The notes beneath the pieces are model-generated. The model was not told where the DNA came from. It saw nothing but the letters and a program-made list of their open reading frames with translations, and made no database searches. A stretch of DNA of 25,981 bases from contig DHWC01000032.1 of NCBI GenBank assembly GCA_002412985.1, forward strand, positions 3,484-29,464, in the 5' to 3' direction. Within the stretch, counting starts at the first letter, position 1, and the number at the start of each line of letters is the position of its first letter. This document shows positions 23,312 to 25,981 of the stretch, one piece after another. The position numbers and the translations under genes are program-made. Origin of the DNA: Methylocystaceae bacterium UBA5192. GTDB lineage: Bacteria; Pseudomonadota; Alphaproteobacteria; Rhizobiales; Beijerinckiaceae.

Positions 23312-24216
23312 GGCAACAATTCCTTCAAATGATAATGGAATGGTCCAAGTTTGCCGCCATAATTTCCTGCGCCAATACGTTTCGCGCCCTGCTCTGGTCC
23401 CATGTCGATAATGGCTTTTAACCCAGCGCGCATTGCCGCGGAAACAGCTGCATCGGTTAACCCGTCAATGACGATTTCAAGCACACAGCCAATGTCTTCA
23501 TCAAGCGCGCTTTGAGTGACGCCGCGAAGCGTTGGACAGTAAGCGTCATTCGTTGACGCGCCCATGCCCTTATATTTTGATCCCACCTTTGAGCCGGATC
23601 GAACAATACCGCCAGGGAACGGCGCAATGGCGTCACGAACGGATTGCACGGCGGCGACGCCTGCTTCCGTCGCCCGCATCGTCGAATCCCAATCCGCTCC
23701 CATAACTAACAGATTGCCGCCACCAACGGACTTCTTCGTCAGCCCCACTTTGCCTTCACAAAAAAACTCGCCATCCATAACTGGCACACGCCAGTAACGC
23801 CGACCCTCGACAACCTTAGACATTTGCCATTTATCGCCAAACTGGCGGACTGCATCGCCAACTTTTATTTCAAATTCGCCCGGCACTGTTGAGTAAACCG
23901 CAGAACCTGGACAGGTGAGCACGCATTGACCCAGCCGATTCACAAGTTGTTTTTCTGCGTCTTTTGAGGACATCGCAAATAACAACGCGCGCACACCCGG
24001 TCTCCCGTCGGGCGTCTCTTCCGGCGGCACCTCATAATCGATGCCCGCTTCACACCCGCAGCCTATGACGGATGTCGCAAATCCGGTCATGGTTTGCGCT
24101 GCTTGACGAGCCCATTTTGCATTTGGTCCAGTAATGAGTATGCCCGTGCCGCTCATCGGGAAGGCTTCCGCAAAACTATCGTCGATGCGAACGCCGTTGC
24201 GAATTAATTCCGGCAT
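23308..24216 (-). CDS. fhcD: Formylmethanofuran-tetrahydromethanopterin N-formyltransferase
   Basis: FhcD (Ftr) transfers the formyl group between tetrahydromethanopterin and methylofuran; in methylotrophs it runs from formyl-H4MPT toward the hydrolase half of the complex. The 302-residue length is that of the Ftr family. Typical segments are the N-terminal RIDDSFAEAFPMSGTGILIT, GFATSVIGCGCEAGI, ETPDGRPGVRALLFAMS, VLTCPGSAVYS, RYWRVPVMDGEFFCEG and GSKYKGMGASTNDAYCPTLR, ending KLGPFHYHLKELLP. ATG 24216 has GGAGG just upstream and overlaps the end of fhcA by 13 bases. Its own stop overlaps the fhcC start by 4. It is soluble, with no membrane segment. Confidence 0.98.
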   Translation of the reverse strand: MPELIRNGVRIDDSFAEAFPMSGTGILITGPNAKWARQAAQTMTGFATSVIGCGCEAGIDYEVPPEETPDGRPGVRALLFAMSSKDAEKQLVNRLGQCVLTCPGSAVYSTVPGEFEIKVGDAVRQFGDKWQMSKVVEGRRYWRVPVMDGEFFCEGKVGLTKKSVGGGNLLVMGADWDSTMRATEAGVAAVQSVRDAIAPFPGGIVRSGSKVGSKYKGMGASTNDAYCPTLRGVTQSALDEDIGCVLEIVIDGLTDAAVSAAMRAGLKAIIDMGPEQGAKRIGAGNYGGKLGPFHYHLKELLP

Positions 24217-25838
24217 GCGACCTCCGCAAAAGCATTTTCCTTTGGCAAAGCAGCCTCCGAAACATTAAAGATTGTTCGCGGCAACCCATAGAGCTCGGCA
24301 TAATAAGCATCTAACCGCTGATGAATATTTTTGTCATAGGCAGGACTAATGTGCAGTGTTTTACCACGCGTATAATGCGTCACATTTCCATCGCGCACGA
24401 CGCGCTCCCCATCCTTAAAAACATAGGCTGCGCGTCTAAACATCGCAGCAATATCCTTACTGGGCTTGTAAACAGCAATATCCGCGATGGCGCCAACCCC
24501 TAATTGACCCCGATCCTTAAAGCCGAATAATTTTGCCGCGCCAGAACGGCTCATCTGAGCAATTTCATAAAGCGTATATTCTCGCGAGATCGAAGGCAGC
24601 GTCGTGTGCTCCAATACATCCGCAGGCAAACGCGCCATCATCTGAGCGCGAAGATCTGCACTCATCAAGAGAGCAAAGAGATCCGGATAGGCGGTGAAGG
24701 GTCCGCCATTAGGATGATCTGTTGTAAAATAAACCTGCTCAGGATTTTGAATGAGTAGAAACAACTCTAATCCGGCCGCCCATTGAATCGCATTATAGTA
24801 ATTTGAAATCTTATAAGCATAAGGCACCACGCCGCCGCCATTTGCGTCGCCATCGAAGATCGCGCCCTTTTTAGGAATAGCGCCAGAAAGACTGTTGAAT
24901 TGTTTCAAGACATCCGATGAGATCGTCACCGTATCAGAAAACATCACCTGACCAACATCAACAGAGACATTGGGATTAGCGTTAATTTTTTCAGCAAAAC
25001 GCGCGCTTGCGGATGAGAAGCCATGTTTGCCCTCAAGACCATAGGCATAAAACTGCACATGCGCCAGATGCAGCGGCAAACCTTCGGCGGCATCTATCGT
25101 CTGCAGCGCTGTATCAATATTACCAGCGATCCCAAGGTTATTCATATGAAGATGCAAGGGATGAGGCACACCCACCGCCTGGGTGGATTTTTGTAGCAAT
25201 TGGAAAATTTGGCGCGATGTCACCCCATAAAAAGGCACAACATCATCAAGCCCGAATGCGCGCATATTTTCTTTAAAGCTCTCACAGCCGCCTGGATTGA
25301 TACATTTTAGACCAAGCGAATGCGTATTGCTCACCGTCAATGCGACATAGTCATTAATCGCGCCCTCAGAAGCGCCTTGCCGCATCATGCGCAAAAGAAA
25401 ATCGTCATTCCCCAACACAGTCAATGCGCCCTTATCGATGATTGGGACATCATTGAGCTCAAGATGCGTTTGTAAAGCATGATGCGGAGCCATTGCAGGC
25501 TCCACGACTGTCGTAAACCCCATCTGGGCGTAAAGACGACCCGTCTCATAGGTCGACCACTTAGCTGTTGATAAGGGCGTGCCAACAAGTCGCGCGCGCA
25601 CGGCGCGGTGCAGTTCCGGCAATAACAACCGCGCAGTATTCACATTCCCGCCAGCAATGTGGGAATGAATATCAATTGCGCCCGCCATCACCACATGGCC
25701 CGAGACGTCAATTTCAACATCGCCCTTATTATGTGCCGGCGGGGCAACAATGCGGCCGTCCTCAAACCAGACGTCGCCGATTGTATCTTGTTTCGTTGCA
25801 GGATCGACGATGTGGCCGCCGCGCAAAACTGTTAGCAC
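24204..25838 (-). CDS. fhcA: Formyltransferase/hydrolase complex subunit A (formylmethanofuran hydrolase, amidohydrolase fold)
   Basis: FhcA hydrolyses formyl-methylofuran to formate, ending formaldehyde oxidation by the H4MPT route. It is homologous to FwdA/FmdA of methanogens. The 544-residue protein has the amidohydrolase metal site apparently complete: H58 and H60 in IDIHSHIAGG, K178 in LGLKCINPGG (the position of the carboxylated Lys in FwdA), H229 and H231 in PLHLHMNNLG, H260 in PLHLAHVQFY, and D374 in YFTTDHPNGGPF. A composite N- and C-terminal beta-sandwich flanks the barrel, with PSKDIAAMFRRAAYVFKDGE near the end. The start is GTG 25838, overlapping the end of fhcB by 7 bases, and GGAGG lies shortly upstream. 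Confidence 0.97.
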   Translation of the reverse strand: MLTVLRGGHIVDPATKQDTIGDVWFEDGRIVAPPAHNKGDVEIDVSGHVVMAGAIDIHSHIAGGNVNTARLLLPELHRAVRARLVGTPLSTAKWSTYETGRLYAQMGFTTVVEPAMAPHHALQTHLELNDVPIIDKGALTVLGNDDFLLRMMRQGASEGAINDYVALTVSNTHSLGLKCINPGGCESFKENMRAFGLDDVVPFYGVTSRQIFQLLQKSTQAVGVPHPLHLHMNNLGIAGNIDTALQTIDAAEGLPLHLAHVQFYAYGLEGKHGFSSASARFAEKINANPNVSVDVGQVMFSDTVTISSDVLKQFNSLSGAIPKKGAIFDGDANGGGVVPYAYKISNYYNAIQWAAGLELFLLIQNPEQVYFTTDHPNGGPFTAYPDLFALLMSADLRAQMMARLPADVLEHTTLPSISREYTLYEIAQMSRSGAAKLFGFKDRGQLGVGAIADIAVYKPSKDIAAMFRRAAYVFKDGERVVRDGNVTHYTRGKTLHISPAYDKNIHQRLDAYYAELYGLPRTIFNVSEAALPKENAFAEVACRN

Positions 25839-25981
25839 GAAGAGGCCTCCGAGATTTTAGCTAAAATCGCGTCAATAACGACGCCAACGCTTGGCGTTGC
25901 AGTTGGTTGGCTGGCTTTGCGCAAAGTCATTGCGGCAATTTCCTGCGCATATTCGACAGCGTCATGCGTCACGCCCGGCTG
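25832..25981 (-). CDS. fhcB: Formyltransferase/hydrolase complex subunit B, C-terminal end (partial)
   Basis: The last 49 codons of the gene upstream of fhcA, cut by the window edge, so the start and most of the protein are not visible. The frame reads QPGVTHDAVEYAQEIAAMTL and then KASQPTATPSVGVVIDAI before ending SEASSC. The stop overlaps the GTG of fhcA in the string GTGCTAA. The identification rests mainly on position in the fhcB-A-D-C order known from methylotrophs. In the family, FhcB resembles the FmdB/FwdB formate dehydrogenase-like subunit but has lost its metal cofactors. Confidence 0.8.
   Translation of the reverse strand, partial: QPGVTHDAVEYAQEIAAMTLRKASQPTATPSVGVVIDAILAKISEASSC

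Noticed and set aside
1..25981. Insertion sequences, prophage, CRISPR, toxin-antitoxin or defence genes
   Set aside because: No transposase, integrase, direct-repeat array or recognised defence domain was found; apart from the gaps listed the window is ordinary chromosomal genes.

Overview
The window looks like chromosomal DNA from an alphaproteobacterium, most likely a Hyphomicrobiales (Rhizobiales) methylotroph or methanotroph. Two things point there. The right end carries the fhc genes of the tetrahydromethanopterin/methylofuran formaldehyde-oxidation pathway. Several genes are also typical of alphaproteobacteria: DUF2948-hisD-UPF0262-LMW phosphatase, an ELM1-family gene, a UbiH/UbiL-type hydroxylase, and an LppC-like lipoprotein divergent from rsmI. 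Base composition looks close to 50% GC by eye, which is low for many known alphaproteobacterial methylotrophs. No insertion sequence, prophage, CRISPR array, tRNA or rRNA was seen.

Layout. 1-7680 (+ strand): the 3' part of carB, then greA, an ELM1-family gene, trxB, a dual-CDGSH iron-sulfur protein and glyS. 7702-10957: an LppC/LpoA-like lipoprotein (-) divergent from rsmI (+), then a convergent MOSC protein (-). 10958-11857: a 900-base gap holding a + strand terminator-like hairpin and a probable 28-residue one-helix membrane protein. 11858-14169: an AMI1-like amidase (+) and an FMN-dependent lactate dehydrogenase family gene (-), whose stop codons share one CTAG. 14250-19313 (all -): in transcription order rsfS, rlmH, purA, DUF2948, hisD, UPF0262, LMW phosphatase. 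19314-19842: a gap with a probable small RNA that has its own -10 element and terminator. 19843-22204: a quinone oxidoreductase (-) divergent from a UbiH-family monooxygenase (+). 22224-25981 (all -): fhcB (partial), fhcA, fhcD, fhcC, then a small cysteine-containing protein.

How the genes work together. The fhc products form the formyltransferase/hydrolase complex, which turns formyl-H4MPT into formate and is the last step of formaldehyde oxidation by this route. Its four genes overlap one another and so are translationally coupled. carB, purA and hisD serve nucleotide and histidine synthesis. greA, glyS, rsmI, rlmH and rsfS serve transcription and ribosome function. trxB, CDGSH, qor and ubiH serve redox and quinone metabolism.

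The most interesting parts lie between genes. (1) The leader of purA has segments able to form either an anti-antiterminator plus an intrinsic terminator, or a nested antiterminator. The terminator U-tract ends only 16 bases before the purA start codon, so purA mRNA either passes through it or is nearly leaderless. (2) A roughly 79-nt small RNA with a C/U-rich, anti-Shine-Dalgarno-like loop lies between qor and rsfS, with dyad-symmetric sites upstream. (3) A 28-codon membrane ORF sits behind a strong ribosome binding site in the AT-rich gap. These are predictions from reading the sequence by eye; no search or folding calculation was run.
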